A program made the translations under genes and the position numbers. Shown piece by piece: positions 52,419 through 61,668 of a stretch of DNA of 64,000 nucleotides. Origin of the DNA: BJ22 sp021298375 (GTDB lineage Bacteria; Planctomycetota; Planctomycetia; Pirellulales; Pirellulaceae); contig JBKDOL010000132.1 of the NCBI GenBank assembly GCA_046343015.1, forward strand, positions 75,424 to 139,423, given 5' to 3'. The notes beneath the pieces are model-generated. The model was not told the DNA's origin and did not search any database. It saw nothing but the letters and a program-made list of their open reading frames with translations. Every line of letters begins with the position of its first letter. The stretch's first letter is position 1.

Positions 52419-53501
52419 ATGAGAGCAGAATTGCTATTATCGGTTTGCTTGCTAGCGGCGACTGGTCTCGTTTGGGGTCTGCCGAAGGTCTGGCCGCAAA
52501 GTTCTACCCCGTTGCCCAACTTAACGAGCGACAACTTACCGAGCTCCAGCTTAACGAGCGACAGTGCGTCAAGCTCTGCGGCCGGGAGTTCCGCGGGTAA
52601 CCCTGCGGAAGCCCTCGCCGGGAGTCCTTCCGCTAAAAATCTTCCGGCCAACTCAGCCCAGCCCGGCTCCGATGAACGGGCCGTGGGAATGTTGAAGCGA
52701 TCGCTGGCCCAACTTCGCTCCGCGCCTCCGCTGGTTGCGCAACTTGACTTGCAGATTAACTTGCTGGAGCGAGAGTTTCGGGGCACTGGACAGTATTGCC
52801 AAGCCGGTTCAGGGATTCCCCAGTCCCGCTGGGATTTGGCACTTGGCGGCCAGCCGGACGGATTGACGCTGTCGCAGATTTTTGACGGGCGTTTCTTTTA
52901 TCGCCTGACCATTCAAGGAAAGAATCGCACTCTCAATTATGTCGACCTCTATGGTGCGCGCGACTTGCAGGTGCTCAAGACCGAAGGCATTGCCGGCTTG
53001 AACGGTTGGTTGGGGGTTGGCGGACTGCCGACGATGCTCGAGCAGTTGCTCGCCACCCACGAGTTCGAACCGCCGGGCGAACCGGAACTGGTGAAGGGAA
53101 CGGATGGTCAGACGCTGACCTTGACGCGGATTAGAGGACGCTGGAGCAAGGCCGCGCTACGGCAGTTACTGCGCGATCAAATCCCGCCGGAGACGCTGGC
53201 AAACGATGTCCTCTGGGAGCGTCTCCCGGGGCAGATGCCCCACGCAGTTGAATTGATGCTCGGATCGGATTCCTATCTGGACGCGTTTCCTTACCGCCTC
53301 GTCTTCTATCAGTTTCAGGGCGGGGAAGGGACCTACGCAGTCCAGCCGATCTTTGAGCTGAAACTGCACCACGTTGAGAAGCGCGAGGCGATCGCGCCCG
53401 AGCAGTTTCGTCTCTCGGCCGACGGCTTGAACCCGGTGGACGATTCGAAAGACTATCTCAACCGCGTGCGACTGTTTACGCTGTTTCCGCAGAAAAACTG
53501 A
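52419..53501 (+). CDS. secreted protein of unknown function
   Basis: 360 residues. The N-terminal signal peptide is RAELLLSVCLLAATGLVWGL. A Ser/Asn/Ala-rich linker with an imperfect internal duplication (LTSDN, LTSDS; DNA copies of CTTAACGAGCGACA about 33 nt apart near 52519-52566) leads to a folded region (about 95-350; LVAQLDLQINLLEREFRGTG, then GLTLSQIFDGRFFYRLTI, VELMLGSDSYLDAFPYRLVF). The pattern of beta strands with DGRFFYRL and late LELKLHHVE-like segments vaguely recalls LolA/LolB-type lipoprotein carriers; this is a weak inference. Confidence 0.8.
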   Translation: MRAELLLSVCLLAATGLVWGLPKVWPQSSTPLPNLTSDNLPSSSLTSDSASSSAAGSSAGNPAEALAGSPSAKNLPANSAQPGSDERAVGMLKRSLAQLRSAPPLVAQLDLQINLLEREFRGTGQYCQAGSGIPQSRWDLALGGQPDGLTLSQIFDGRFFYRLTIQGKNRTLNYVDLYGARDLQVLKTEGIAGLNGWLGVGGLPTMLEQLLATHEFEPPGEPELVKGTDGQTLTLTRIRGRWSKAALRQLLRDQIPPETLANDVLWERLPGQMPHAVELMLGSDSYLDAFPYRLVFYQFQGGEGTYAVQPIFELKLHHVEKREAIAPEQFRLSADGLNPVDDSKDYLNRVRLFTLFPQKN

Positions 53502-53691
53502 TGCCCGCGGGATTGGCTGGGCAGATTCCAACACCTGCCGCTCTCTCCGGAACGCGTCTGAGTCAAGAGCGGGGAGTTTGCCACAGGCGAGCCTTGGCCT
53601 GAACGGAAGTTTCTCTGAGTTTTATCCGGCACTGGCCACATCGTCCGTTTCGAACTGCGTTTTATTAAAGCTTCAAGGAGGTTCAACCCAA

Positions 53692-54324
53692 ATGCAGGAA
53701 CTCAAACCCTTTGCCACTCTTGGGCCATTGAAGAAGGCGCTCGACAACGGCGGCAGGTTCTATAATTTCTTTGCAGCTGCCGAGGATGAGGTAGTGACTC
53801 GCGGTGAGCTTGCCAAGGCTGCCGGCGTCTTTACCGCGAGCGCCAAGGCTTTCCTGTTTCTGGAGATGGTGAAGCAGGATTTGACTGAGCAGGACCAGCA
53901 CGCGGCGTTGAAATTGCTCGAGCCCAAACTGCGGCATGATTTCGAAAAGAAGAGACCAGCCCGGGTGCTTCCGTCACTCGTGGACAAGGAGCAGCGAGCG
54001 GGGACGGCAGCGATTGTCACAGGCTTTGTCCGTGAGATCGGAGCAGAGTCCCAGTTCGTGGGCTTCGTCATCGTGCCGATTATGATTGGCAAAGTGATGG
54101 TGCCGATGATGATTCCGATCCAGAACCTGTATCGCGTCCTTGAGTTGTTTGACGACGAGCAGAGGAAAACTCCATCCGCCATCGTCTGCACGCCGCTCAA
54201 GAAACCAATCGGCCTCTCAGGCCGAATGCAGTTTGGCGGCATCCTCAAAACGCTCAAGAACAAGACCAAGGCGCCTCCCTCGCATCCCCTCTTTCTGGAA
54301 GCCGCTTTTTGGGCAAATCGCTGA
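53692..54324 (+). CDS. conserved-looking protein of unknown function
   Basis: 210 residues from ATG 53692, preceded by a perfect AAGGAGG 10 nt upstream; an upstream open extension to 53578 is not needed. The N-terminal half is helical and charged (LKKALDNGGRFYNFFAAAED, then GVFTASAKAFLFLEMVKQDL). The middle has a hydrophobic, methionine-rich strand pair (FVIVPIMIGKVMVPMMIPI) that looks like a beta hairpin, not a membrane span. The end is basic (LKTLKNKTKAPPSHPLF). No signal peptide; probably cytoplasmic. Family not recognised. Confidence 0.82.
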   Translation: MQELKPFATLGPLKKALDNGGRFYNFFAAAEDEVVTRGELAKAAGVFTASAKAFLFLEMVKQDLTEQDQHAALKLLEPKLRHDFEKKRPARVLPSLVDKEQRAGTAAIVTGFVREIGAESQFVGFVIVPIMIGKVMVPMMIPIQNLYRVLELFDDEQRKTPSAIVCTPLKKPIGLSGRMQFGGILKTLKNKTKAPPSHPLFLEAAFWANR

Positions 54325-54422
54325 TAATTACCGCAGGTTTCCGCTGTCGGGACGAAGGTGGCTCGGTCCGTTGGCTGAGGTTTCAACTCGCGGCGGCACT
54401 GCGGCGCCTAACGCTCTGTCGC

Positions 54423-55481
54423 TCAACTCGGCGATCGAGGCTGCCAATCCCGGGTCGCAGCCAATTCCAGGGCGGTCAAGGTTGCCTGAATCATGCTGTG
54501 CGGGTTCGCTCGACCTTTCCAGGCGATGTCGAACGCGGTCCCGTGCGCGACGCTGGTGCGGATAATGGGCAGGCCAAGGGTCACGTTGACGGCATCGTGC
54601 AGGCCGAGCAGTTTCAGCGCGATGTGGCCTTGGTCGTGGTACATCGCCACTACGGCATCGAACTCGCCTGCTGCAGCGCGGTGCATCAACGTATCGCAGG
54701 GCCAGGGACCGCTGACTGGCAAGCCAGCGGCTTGAGCCAGTTGCACGGCAGGAGCGATCAGTTCTAGTTCTTCGTTGCCGAACAGGCCATTCTCACCACC
54801 GTGTGGATTGAGGGCGGCAACACCGATGCGGGCCTGCCGCGAGAAGCCGCGCGCCGCGAGGATGCGTTGGGCAAACTCGCTGGCAAGTTGGCAACGCTCG
54901 ACGATCCGCTCGCGAGAGAGTTCGGTAAACACGTTCCGCAGTGCAGTGTGCAGGGTCGCGTGGATCACACCCAGTCCGATTGCGCCCTGAACCTGTCCTC
55001 GCCCGGGTGGAAGATAGAGCATCATCGCGACGTTTTTAGCGCCGCAGCGCTCGGCCAGCATTTCCGTATGGCCGGGCTGGGACACACCGGCGGCTTGCAG
55101 CGAGGCTTTGTTCAGGGGCGCGGTGACAATCGCATCGACGTCATGCGATCGGGCCAAGTCGATAGCGGCCAGCAAGGCATCCCGGGCCGCGCGGCCGGCT
55201 GCGGCAGAAACCTCGCCAGCCTGGACTTGGTCCGCTTCGCCCGCGCCGACTTCCCAAACCGGAAGCACCAGCGGATCGGGACTGACTTGGGACAGTTGCG
55301 TGACCCGCTGTACCGAGAGGGGGCGTTCCAGAAGAGCGACCGCCCGCTGCAGGACGGCGACCCGGCCAATCACCACTCGGCGGCAGTTGGCCTGGAGCAC
55401 GGGTGCTTCCCAGGAACCCACAATGGTTTCGGGGCCGATCCCTGCCGGGTCGCCCATGGTCAACGCGAGTAGTCTGGACAA
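54423..55481 (-). CDS. pdxA: 4-hydroxythreonine-4-phosphate dehydrogenase
   Basis: 352 residues. Step of the DXP-independent-of-ribose vitamin B6 pathway (pyridoxal phosphate synthesis). Motifs are LTMGDPAGIGPE, VTAPLNKASLQAAG, GHTEMLAERCG, VIHATLHTAL, LNPHGGENGLFG, AMYHDQGHIALKLLG and IIRTSVAHGTAFDIAW with the metal His residues. The start is TTG 55481, since the fold begins eight residues before MGDPAG as in relatives, but no Shine-Dalgarno is evident. Divergent from metK. Confidence 0.95.
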   Translation of the reverse strand: MSRLLALTMGDPAGIGPETIVGSWEAPVLQANCRRVVIGRVAVLQRAVALLERPLSVQRVTQLSQVSPDPLVLPVWEVGAGEADQVQAGEVSAAAGRAARDALLAAIDLARSHDVDAIVTAPLNKASLQAAGVSQPGHTEMLAERCGAKNVAMMLYLPPGRGQVQGAIGLGVIHATLHTALRNVFTELSRERIVERCQLASEFAQRILAARGFSRQARIGVAALNPHGGENGLFGNEELELIAPAVQLAQAAGLPVSGPWPCDTLMHRAAAGEFDAVVAMYHDQGHIALKLLGLHDAVNVTLGLPIIRTSVAHGTAFDIAWKGRANPHSMIQATLTALELAATRDWQPRSPS

Positions 55482-55861
55482 AGGCAGTTCAGCTCAAGCA
55501 AGGGGGAATGGGGAAGGAAAGACCGAGAGCGGGGTTGGGGGCGGGAGTGGTACGGCCATCCGGCAAGCCCATGAGCGAGTCTCCTTGCTCTATCCTACCC
55601 GGGAAAATGCCGGGGAAAATGGGCCACTTCCAGCGGCCGTTGGCGGGTCCTTCTGAGCGCGCCCGCAGTTGCCGTTACTTGAGGAAAATCGGCTCTGCAG
55701 TCTACAATGTCGCCTTCCATTTTCATGAAGCATCGCCCGCGAGCAAGTTGCTGCGACCGGGCGATGGTGAACTTTTCAAGCAGTCAGCCTGCCGGGGATT
55801 CGGGAACGATTGGGTCCCAGCCGACAGCTTGCAGCCAACCAGTTGGGAGTCAAACGCATCC
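55482..55861 (+). other. pdxA-metK divergent region
   Basis: The 380-bp region must hold promoters for both genes. It was inspected for SAM-I, SAM-II and SAH riboswitch consensus elements and none was found. Short hairpins (GCAG-TCAGC-CTGC near 55782; CCAA-CCAG-TTGG near 55837) occur close to the metK start. A small duplication (AAAATGCCGGGG, AAAATGGGCC) lies near 55606-55625. Confidence 0.5.
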
Positions 55862-57037
55862 ATGGGCAAGTATCTGTTTACCAGTGAATCAGTCAGTATG
55901 GGCCATCCGGACAAGTTGGCCGATCAAATCTCCGATGGAGTCCTCGACGCCCTGCTGGAACAGGATCCCCTCAGCCGCGTCGCCTGCGAGACGCTGGTCA
56001 CAACCGGGATGGCGATGATTGCCGGTGAGATCACGACCAAGGCAGTCGTCAATTACCAGGATATCGTGCGGAAGGTAATCAATGAGGTTGGTTACACCGA
56101 CGACGAAATGGGAATTTGCGGCAACACCTGTGCGGTGTTGGTGGCACTCGACCGGCAAAGCCCCGACATTGCCCAAGGCGTCGACGAGAAGAGCGCCGAA
56201 GGAAAGTCCATCGGCGCGGGAGACCAGGGGCTGATGTTTGGCTTTGCCTGCGACGACACTCCGGAACTGATGCCCCTGCCGATCGCGCTCTCGCATCGAA
56301 TTCTCGAACGCCTGACCAAGGCGCGGCAAACGAAGCAGGTCAACTGGTTGCGGCCGGATGCCAAGAGCCAAGTCACGGTGGAATACGATGGCGATACCCC
56401 GGTCCGCGTCCACACCGTCGTCGTTTCGACTCAGCACTCACCGGATGTCGACAACGACACGATTCGCAAGTTCGTCATCAACGAGATCATCAAGCCCGCG
56501 CTGCCGGCTGACTTGGTCAAGGGCGAGATCGTCTATCACATCAATCCGACGGGCAAGTTTGTCGTTGGTGGCCCGCATGGTGACTGCGGATTGACCGGGC
56601 GAAAAATCATCGTTGACACCTATGGCGGTTGGGGTCGTCATGGTGGCGGAGCCTTCAGCGGCAAGGACCCGACCAAGGTCGACCGCAGCGCGGCGTATAT
56701 GGCTCGGCACGTCGCCAAGAACATCGTGGCCGCCGGTCTGGCCCGCCGATGCGAAGTGCAACTGGCTTATGCGATCGGCGTGAGCGACCCGGTCAGCGTC
56801 CATGTCGACACTTTTGGAACGGGCTCGCTGGAAGACTCGGCGATTTGCGACCTGGTCCGGGATTTCTTCCCGCTGTCGCCGGCCGGGATCATCAAGTATC
56901 TCGACCTTCGTCGGCCGATTTTCCGCAAGACTGCTGCCGGTGGCCATTTCGGGCGTTCGGAAAAGGAGTTCACTTGGGAAAGCACCGAAGCGGCGGTGAA
57001 GCTCAAGGCCAAAGCGGCTCAGTTGACCGCCGTCTAG
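55862..57037 (+). CDS. metK: S-adenosylmethionine synthetase
   Basis: 391 residues from ATG 55862. Makes SAM from methionine and ATP. Motifs are KYLFTSESVSMGHPDKLADQ, GEITTKAVVNYQDIVR, GAGDQGLMFGFACDDT, VVGGPHGDCGLTGRK, DTYGGWGRHGGGAFSGKDPT, KVDRSAAYMARH and AIGVSDPVS. The usual Glu in the sequence ESV[ST]EGHPDK is Met here (SVSMGHPDK); His, Asp and Lys of HPDK are kept. An in-frame open extension upstream to 55403 is not coding. Confidence 0.97.
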   Translation: MGKYLFTSESVSMGHPDKLADQISDGVLDALLEQDPLSRVACETLVTTGMAMIAGEITTKAVVNYQDIVRKVINEVGYTDDEMGICGNTCAVLVALDRQSPDIAQGVDEKSAEGKSIGAGDQGLMFGFACDDTPELMPLPIALSHRILERLTKARQTKQVNWLRPDAKSQVTVEYDGDTPVRVHTVVVSTQHSPDVDNDTIRKFVINEIIKPALPADLVKGEIVYHINPTGKFVVGGPHGDCGLTGRKIIVDTYGGWGRHGGGAFSGKDPTKVDRSAAYMARHVAKNIVAAGLARRCEVQLAYAIGVSDPVSVHVDTFGTGSLEDSAICDLVRDFFPLSPAGIIKYLDLRRPIFRKTAAGGHFGRSEKEFTWESTEAAVKLKAKAAQLTAV

Positions 57038-57130
57038 GCACTCCTTTGGGCCGCGGCTGTGAATCTGCGGTCTGAATTTGTCGAGGGTGGGCAATTGCTG
57101 TTTGGCGATTGCCGGACAAGGAATACATTG

Positions 57131-57163
57131 AAGGCTTCGCTCTCGGGCGAAGCCTTTGTCTTT
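57131..57163 (+). terminator. metK terminator
   Basis: AAGGCTTCGC (57131-57140) pairs with GCGAAGCCTT (57147-57156) over 10 bp around TCTCGG, followed by TGTCTTTG. It lies 94 nt after the stop codon. Confidence 0.8.
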
Positions 57164-57202
57164 GTACGCCCCACCTTCTGGTTTTGATTCAGGCCACCGC
57201 CG

Positions 57203-58624
57203 ATGTCAGCTGCTCTCGAAGACTCCTTATCTGCGGCTTTGACGCGATTGCTCGAGCCGCTCGGCCAAGCCCATTTGCTGCGCTTCTGGGGAGAGTTGTC
57301 GACTGAACAAAGACAGCGGCTGGCCCTGCAAATCCGGTCGATTGACTGGGACACCTTTACCACGCTGACCGCAGCCGAGGCTGGGCAGCAGGATTGGGAG
57401 CAGGTGGCTGGGCAAGTTTCTCCTCCGCAGGCTCTGTCCCTGTTGGAGCAGGCCAACCCGCAACGCCTGCGGGCCGCGGTCGCCGCGGGAGAGGAGGCTC
57501 TCGCGGAAGGAAAAGTTGGCTTCATTCTGGTGGCGGGCGGGCAGGGCTCGCGACTGGGTTTTGAACACCCCAAGGGCATGTTCCCGATTGGACCGGTCAG
57601 CGGACGGAGCCTGTTTCAGATTCTGCTGGAGCACGCGCGGGCCCGTGGGTTGCGAGCGGGAGTCTCCGTGCCCGTGTACATCATGACCAGTCCCCAAACT
57701 GACAGCGAGACGCGGCAGTTTTTGCAAGCCAACCGCTGGTTTGGATATCCCGAGGACGACGTCCGGATCTTCTGTCAGGGAGTCATTCCTGCAGTTGATC
57801 GGCAAACCCACCAAATTCTGCTGGCTGAGAAAGATGAATTGTTCGTCAACCCCGATGGTCACGGCGGGTGCCTCGCGGCGCTGGCACGGTCGGGCCTGCT
57901 GGAGGAGATGCGACAGCGGGGGATCGAACAGTTGTTCTATGGCCAGGTTGATAATCCCCTGTTGCAGGTTTGCCAGCCGGCTCTGCTGGGACATCATCTG
58001 CTCTCCGGGTCGGAAGTGACGACGCAGGTAGTGCGCAAGACCGATCCGGGGCAACGAGTGGGGAACGTGGTGCGCTGGCAGGGCCGAACCCAAATCATCG
58101 AGTACAGCGATATCCCGCCCAGCCTCGCTGCCCAGCGCAACGCGGGAGGTGAGCTGCGGTTCTGGGCAGGCAGCATTGCCGTTCACGTATTTGCCCGTGA
58201 GTTTCTGGAACGCTGTGCGGCTCAGGCGGAAACACTCCCGTTTCATCGGGCCTTGAAGAAGGTCGCCTGCCTGGACGGGCAAGGGCGGAGGATTCAGCCA
58301 GCCGAACCGAATGCGATCAAGTTCGAGCGGTTCATTTTCGATCTGCTCCCACACGCCCGCGAGGCAATTGTGGTGGAGGTCGATCCGGCACTCGGATTTG
58401 CCGCGGTGAAAAATGCTCCCCCCGCTCCTGCGGAGACACCCGAGTGGGTGCAGGCGGCCATCAGCCGGCTGCATCGCCACTGGCTGCGGCAGGCCGGAGC
58501 GGAAGTGAGCGACAATCTGCCCGTCGAGATCAGTCCCTTTGTCGCTCTGGACAGTGCCGATCTGATGGGCCGGATTCGTTCGGGCGAGTCGTTCACGGAG
58601 CCGTTGTGGTGGGGGCCAGAGTAA
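57203..58624 (+). CDS. UDPGP-family UDP-sugar pyrophosphorylase (UAP1-like)
   Basis: 473 residues. The nucleotide-binding loop FILVAGGQGSRLGFEHPKGM, then FPIGP, VPVYIMTSPQTD, VNPDGHGGCLAAL, FYGQVDNPLLQV and the later NAIKFERFIFDLL belong to the eukaryotic-type UDP-N-acetylhexosamine/UDP-glucose pyrophosphorylase family, distinct from bacterial GlmU and GalU. The likely product is UDP-GlcNAc or UDP-hexose for envelope sugars. It is followed 47 nt later by manC on the same strand, probably cotranscribed. Confidence 0.92.
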   Translation: MSAALEDSLSAALTRLLEPLGQAHLLRFWGELSTEQRQRLALQIRSIDWDTFTTLTAAEAGQQDWEQVAGQVSPPQALSLLEQANPQRLRAAVAAGEEALAEGKVGFILVAGGQGSRLGFEHPKGMFPIGPVSGRSLFQILLEHARARGLRAGVSVPVYIMTSPQTDSETRQFLQANRWFGYPEDDVRIFCQGVIPAVDRQTHQILLAEKDELFVNPDGHGGCLAALARSGLLEEMRQRGIEQLFYGQVDNPLLQVCQPALLGHHLLSGSEVTTQVVRKTDPGQRVGNVVRWQGRTQIIEYSDIPPSLAAQRNAGGELRFWAGSIAVHVFAREFLERCAAQAETLPFHRALKKVACLDGQGRRIQPAEPNAIKFERFIFDLLPHAREAIVVEVDPALGFAAVKNAPPAPAETPEWVQAAISRLHRHWLRQAGAEVSDNLPVEISPFVALDSADLMGRIRSGESFTEPLWWGPE

Positions 58625-58671
58625 TCGCGTTCCGGCACCAAACCCCGATCTTGAAGATGAGGAAGGATTGA

Positions 58672-59751
58672 ATGTTGCACACCGTCATCATGGCGGGCGG
58701 AGCCGGGACCAGGTTTTGGCCCGCCAGTCGCCGAAATCACCCCAAGCAATTGCTGCAACTCGCCGGAGATCGCTCCATGTTGCAGTCGACAGTCGATCGC
58801 CTCGAGGGGCTCTGCCCAGCGGAGCGGATCCTGGTGGTGACCAACCAGCAACTCGTGGAGAAAGTCCGCCAGCAATTGCCCCAGTTACCCGCTGCGGCCG
58901 TGATCGGCGAACCAGCCAAACGCGACACCGCTCCCTGCGTGGCTCTCGCGGCCGAATGGTTGCTCGCTGACGATCCGGAAGCAGTGATGCTCGTCACTCC
59001 AGCCGATCATGTAATCGAGCCGGCTGAGAAGTTTCGGGAGGCGATCGCTCAGGCTGTGCAATTAGTCGAGGCAGACCCGCAGCGAATCGTGACCTTTGGC
59101 ATCCGGCCGACCTATCCCGCAGAAGTATTCGGTTATATCGAGCGTGGACCAGCGTTGGCGGGAGTTGGAAACTGCGCAACGTTCTCGGTGGAACGGTTTC
59201 GGGAAAAACCAGACGCGGCGACCGCCCGCAAGTTTCTGGAGGCGGGAACGTTTTACTGGAACTCCGGAATCTTTGTCTGGAAAGCGAAAACAATTGCCGC
59301 GGCTATCCGGGAACATGAACCGGCGATTGCCGAACAAGCGGCCAGGATTGTGGCAGCGAGAAAGCGCCCCGACTTTCCGGAGGTGTTCCAGCGGGAGTTC
59401 TGTGCGATCAAGGGCAAGTCGATCGATTACGCGGTGATGGAAAAGTATCGGCCGATCCTGGTCGTCGAGGCGCCTTTCCACTGGGATGATGTCGGCAATT
59501 GGACTGCTGTCCCCCGGATTTCCGGTGTCGACAGCGCCGGCAATTCGCCCCGCGGCAAAACACTCAGTCTGGATACCTGCAATACGATCATTCGCACGAC
59601 CGACGACCATTTGCTGGTAACGTTGGGAGTCAGCGACTTGATTATCGTGCATACTCCTGACGCGACCCTAATCGCCAATCGAAATGATGAAGCAGCAGTG
59701 AAGCAGGTCGTCGAGCGGCTGGAACAGTTGGGCTGGGACCACTACCTTTGA
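58672..59751 (+). CDS. manC: mannose-1-phosphate guanylyltransferase
   Basis: 359 residues, single-domain form without the isomerase cupin (manA is separate at 31972). Makes GDP-mannose. Motifs are VIMAGGAGTRFWPASR, HPKQLLQLAGDRSMLQST, VTPADHVI, FREKPDAATARKFL, YWNSGIFVWKA, SIDYAVMEK and FHWDDVGNWTAV. GAGGAAGG sits 5-6 nt before the ATG. Its TGA overlaps the next ATG by one base. Confidence 0.96.
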   Translation: MLHTVIMAGGAGTRFWPASRRNHPKQLLQLAGDRSMLQSTVDRLEGLCPAERILVVTNQQLVEKVRQQLPQLPAAAVIGEPAKRDTAPCVALAAEWLLADDPEAVMLVTPADHVIEPAEKFREAIAQAVQLVEADPQRIVTFGIRPTYPAEVFGYIERGPALAGVGNCATFSVERFREKPDAATARKFLEAGTFYWNSGIFVWKAKTIAAAIREHEPAIAEQAARIVAARKRPDFPEVFQREFCAIKGKSIDYAVMEKYRPILVVEAPFHWDDVGNWTAVPRISGVDSAGNSPRGKTLSLDTCNTIIRTTDDHLLVTLGVSDLIIVHTPDATLIANRNDEAAVKQVVERLEQLGWDHYL

Positions 59752-60305
59752 TGGCTTTTGGTCTGCTGGAGAAACTGGGGGAGAGAACGGTTCCGAGTGT
59801 CTTTCAACGAGTCGCAAAGATGACTGCAAACGAACCGAGCGAATTTCCCCGCACGGGCCGACTGGCCGGAATTGACTTTGGAACCGTCCGCATCGGAGTC
59901 GCCATCACCGACCCGGAACAGAAGATGGCCAGCCCCTATCAGATTCTGCAGCGGTCCAATTTGTTGACCGAGGAGTCCTTTTTCCGCCGCCTTGTTCGCG
60001 AGGAGCGGATAAGCGGCTTTGTGGTGGGCTTGCCCGTCCATCTCGACGGCAGCAGCAGTCATGTCTCGGAGTTGGCGATCGAGTACGGCAAGTGGCTGGG
60101 GGTGTTGACTGGTCTGCCGGTGGTCTGGTTTGACGAGCGGTTCACCTCCAGTGCGGCCGAGGAGCTGATTCGGGAGGCAAACCTGACCAGCAAGAAACGC
60201 AAGGCGTTGCTCGACAAGTTGGCAGCTCAGGTGTTGCTGACCGCTTTTCTCGAAGCGCCGCGCGACCAGTTGCGGACCATTCGCGGACTGGACGATCGGC
60301 GCTGA
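59751..60305 (+). CDS. ruvX: RuvX/YqgF-type putative pre-16S rRNA nuclease
   Basis: 184 residues if ATG 59751 (TGATG overlap with manC) is used; an in-frame ATG at 59820 would give 161, closer to the family norm, so the first 23 residues are uncertain. RNase H-like fold: LAGIDFGTVRIGVAITDPEQ, FVVGLPVHLDGSSS and VVWFDERFTSSAAE with the conserved catalytic Asp residues, then KRKALLDKLAAQVLL. The family trims the 5' end of 16S rRNA or resolves recombination intermediates. Confidence 0.9.
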   Translation: MAFGLLEKLGERTVPSVFQRVAKMTANEPSEFPRTGRLAGIDFGTVRIGVAITDPEQKMASPYQILQRSNLLTEESFFRRLVREERISGFVVGLPVHLDGSSSHVSELAIEYGKWLGVLTGLPVVWFDERFTSSAAEELIREANLTSKKRKALLDKLAAQVLLTAFLEAPRDQLRTIRGLDDRR

Positions 60306-60339
60306 AGTTTCCAGAGCAGCGCAGGAGCATGAGGCAGGC

Positions 60340-61341
60340 TCACGCGGTGGGGGGCAGGGCCTCCAGTTGGGCCCGCACGAAAGGCAGAACCCGGGCGACG
60401 ACCTCTTCGTAGGGAGCGACAATCAGCGCGCCTGCTGCAGCCCGGTGTCCACCGCCGCCAAAATGACCGGCAATCTCGTTACAGGCTGCGGCACATCGCG
60501 AACGGAAGGAGAGTTTGAAGCCACCCGTCTTCTGCTCGACCATAATCACAGCGAACTCGGTTCCCTTGATTTTCAGCACTTCATTGACGAGGTCTTCCGT
60601 GTCGCTGGGCAGTGCGCCGGTTTTGGCGTAATCCTCGAGGCGAATAAAGGTATGTGCCAGTCGACCGTTCAGTTCGACTTCGATCCGCGACAGCACGACC
60701 CCGCGCAAACGCAATCGCCCCGCAGTTTCCTGCTCATAAAGGTCCGCGTAGATCGTCGCGGGGGAGGCACCCGCTGCGACCAGTTCGGCAGCGACTTGAT
60801 AGGTTCCGGAGCGGACCGATCCAAAGCGGAACCAGCCGGTGTCGGTCGCGACCGCGGCAAACAGTGGCGTCGCCATCTCCGGAGTCAAGGCGACGCCCAG
60901 TTGCCGGGCGGCCTCAACGACCAGGCAGCCCGTTGCCTCAGACGTGGTATCGCGGAACGCCTCGGCACCGAGTTCGTCGTCCGAAACGTGATGGTCGAGG
61001 ATGATTACCTTTGCCGAGGTGGTTTGAATCACATCGTACATCGGCCCGAGTTGGACTTTGGCACTGGTGTCGAGAATCAGGTACAGGTCGACGTCGCCGA
61101 GTTCTTCCGGCTGGGTACTGATCTGGATTGCTTTGATCTCGTTGCGCGGGTCGATGAACTGAAGGTTCGGCGGGGTTGCCTGGCCGTTGACGATGCGGAC
61201 CCGTTTCCCCAGTGCCCGCAAAATTCCCGCCATGCCCAATTCACTGCCCAAGGCATCGCAGTCAGGGCGGATATGGCTGACCAAAACAACATTCCGGCTG
61301 GCGTGGATCACGTCCTGAAATCGAGACCAGTTAATCGACAT
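60340..61341 (-). CDS. DHH/DHHA1 phosphoesterase (NrnA-like)
   Basis: 333 residues from ATG 61341 (MSINWSRFQDVIHAS). The DHH domain has VSHIRPDCDALGSELGM, LILDTSAKVQLG, VIILDHHVSDDE and AVATDTGWFRFGSV. DHHA1 ends with the substrate motif GHFGGGGHRAAAGA. NrnA enzymes degrade nano-RNA and dephosphorylate pAp. It converges with ruvX. The longer upstream frame is not coding. Confidence 0.93.
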   Translation of the reverse strand: MSINWSRFQDVIHASRNVVLVSHIRPDCDALGSELGMAGILRALGKRVRIVNGQATPPNLQFIDPRNEIKAIQISTQPEELGDVDLYLILDTSAKVQLGPMYDVIQTTSAKVIILDHHVSDDELGAEAFRDTTSEATGCLVVEAARQLGVALTPEMATPLFAAVATDTGWFRFGSVRSGTYQVAAELVAAGASPATIYADLYEQETAGRLRLRGVVLSRIEVELNGRLAHTFIRLEDYAKTGALPSDTEDLVNEVLKIKGTEFAVIMVEQKTGGFKLSFRSRCAAACNEIAGHFGGGGHRAAAGALIVAPYEEVVARVLPFVRAQLEALPPTA

Positions 61342-61641
61342 GCCTAGCGCGACCTTTCTGAAATTCGAACTGAGGTGAGCAAACTCGAAGCGGCCAGAAT
61401 ATCCCGCTCTGGCTTGCCGGGACAGTGGCAGAACCGAACAGGGCCCTCGGCGGGGGCGAGTTTTGATTTCGGGGGAAAGTTTCTGTAGCCGGCGGCAGAT
61501 GGCCACCCACCGGGCTACCCTGAAAAAACTACATGGTGACCCTGTAGAAAGGAAAGGGTAGGGAGGAGCCGCGGTTAGGCTCAGCGGGAATTCTTGAGCC
61601 AAAAAGCAGGGTTTGGGCAAAAAAGCCGGAATTTCCCGGAA

Positions 61642-61658
61642 CTGGCATTCGGCTTGCT
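61642..61658 (+). promoter_or_regulatory. sigma-54-type (-24/-12) promoter
   Basis: CTGGCATTCGGCTTGCT: GG at 61644-61645 and GC at 61656-61657, ten bases between them, with TGGCA and TTGCT elements matching the consensus YTGGCACGN4TTGCW at all but the CG after TGGCA. The start would be near 61669. Confidence 0.6.
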
Positions 61659-61668
61659 CTAATTGGCG

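Noticed and set aside
55482..55861. SAM or SAH riboswitch before metK
   Set aside because: No SAM-I/II/IV or SAH consensus core was found by eye; only small unrelated hairpins.
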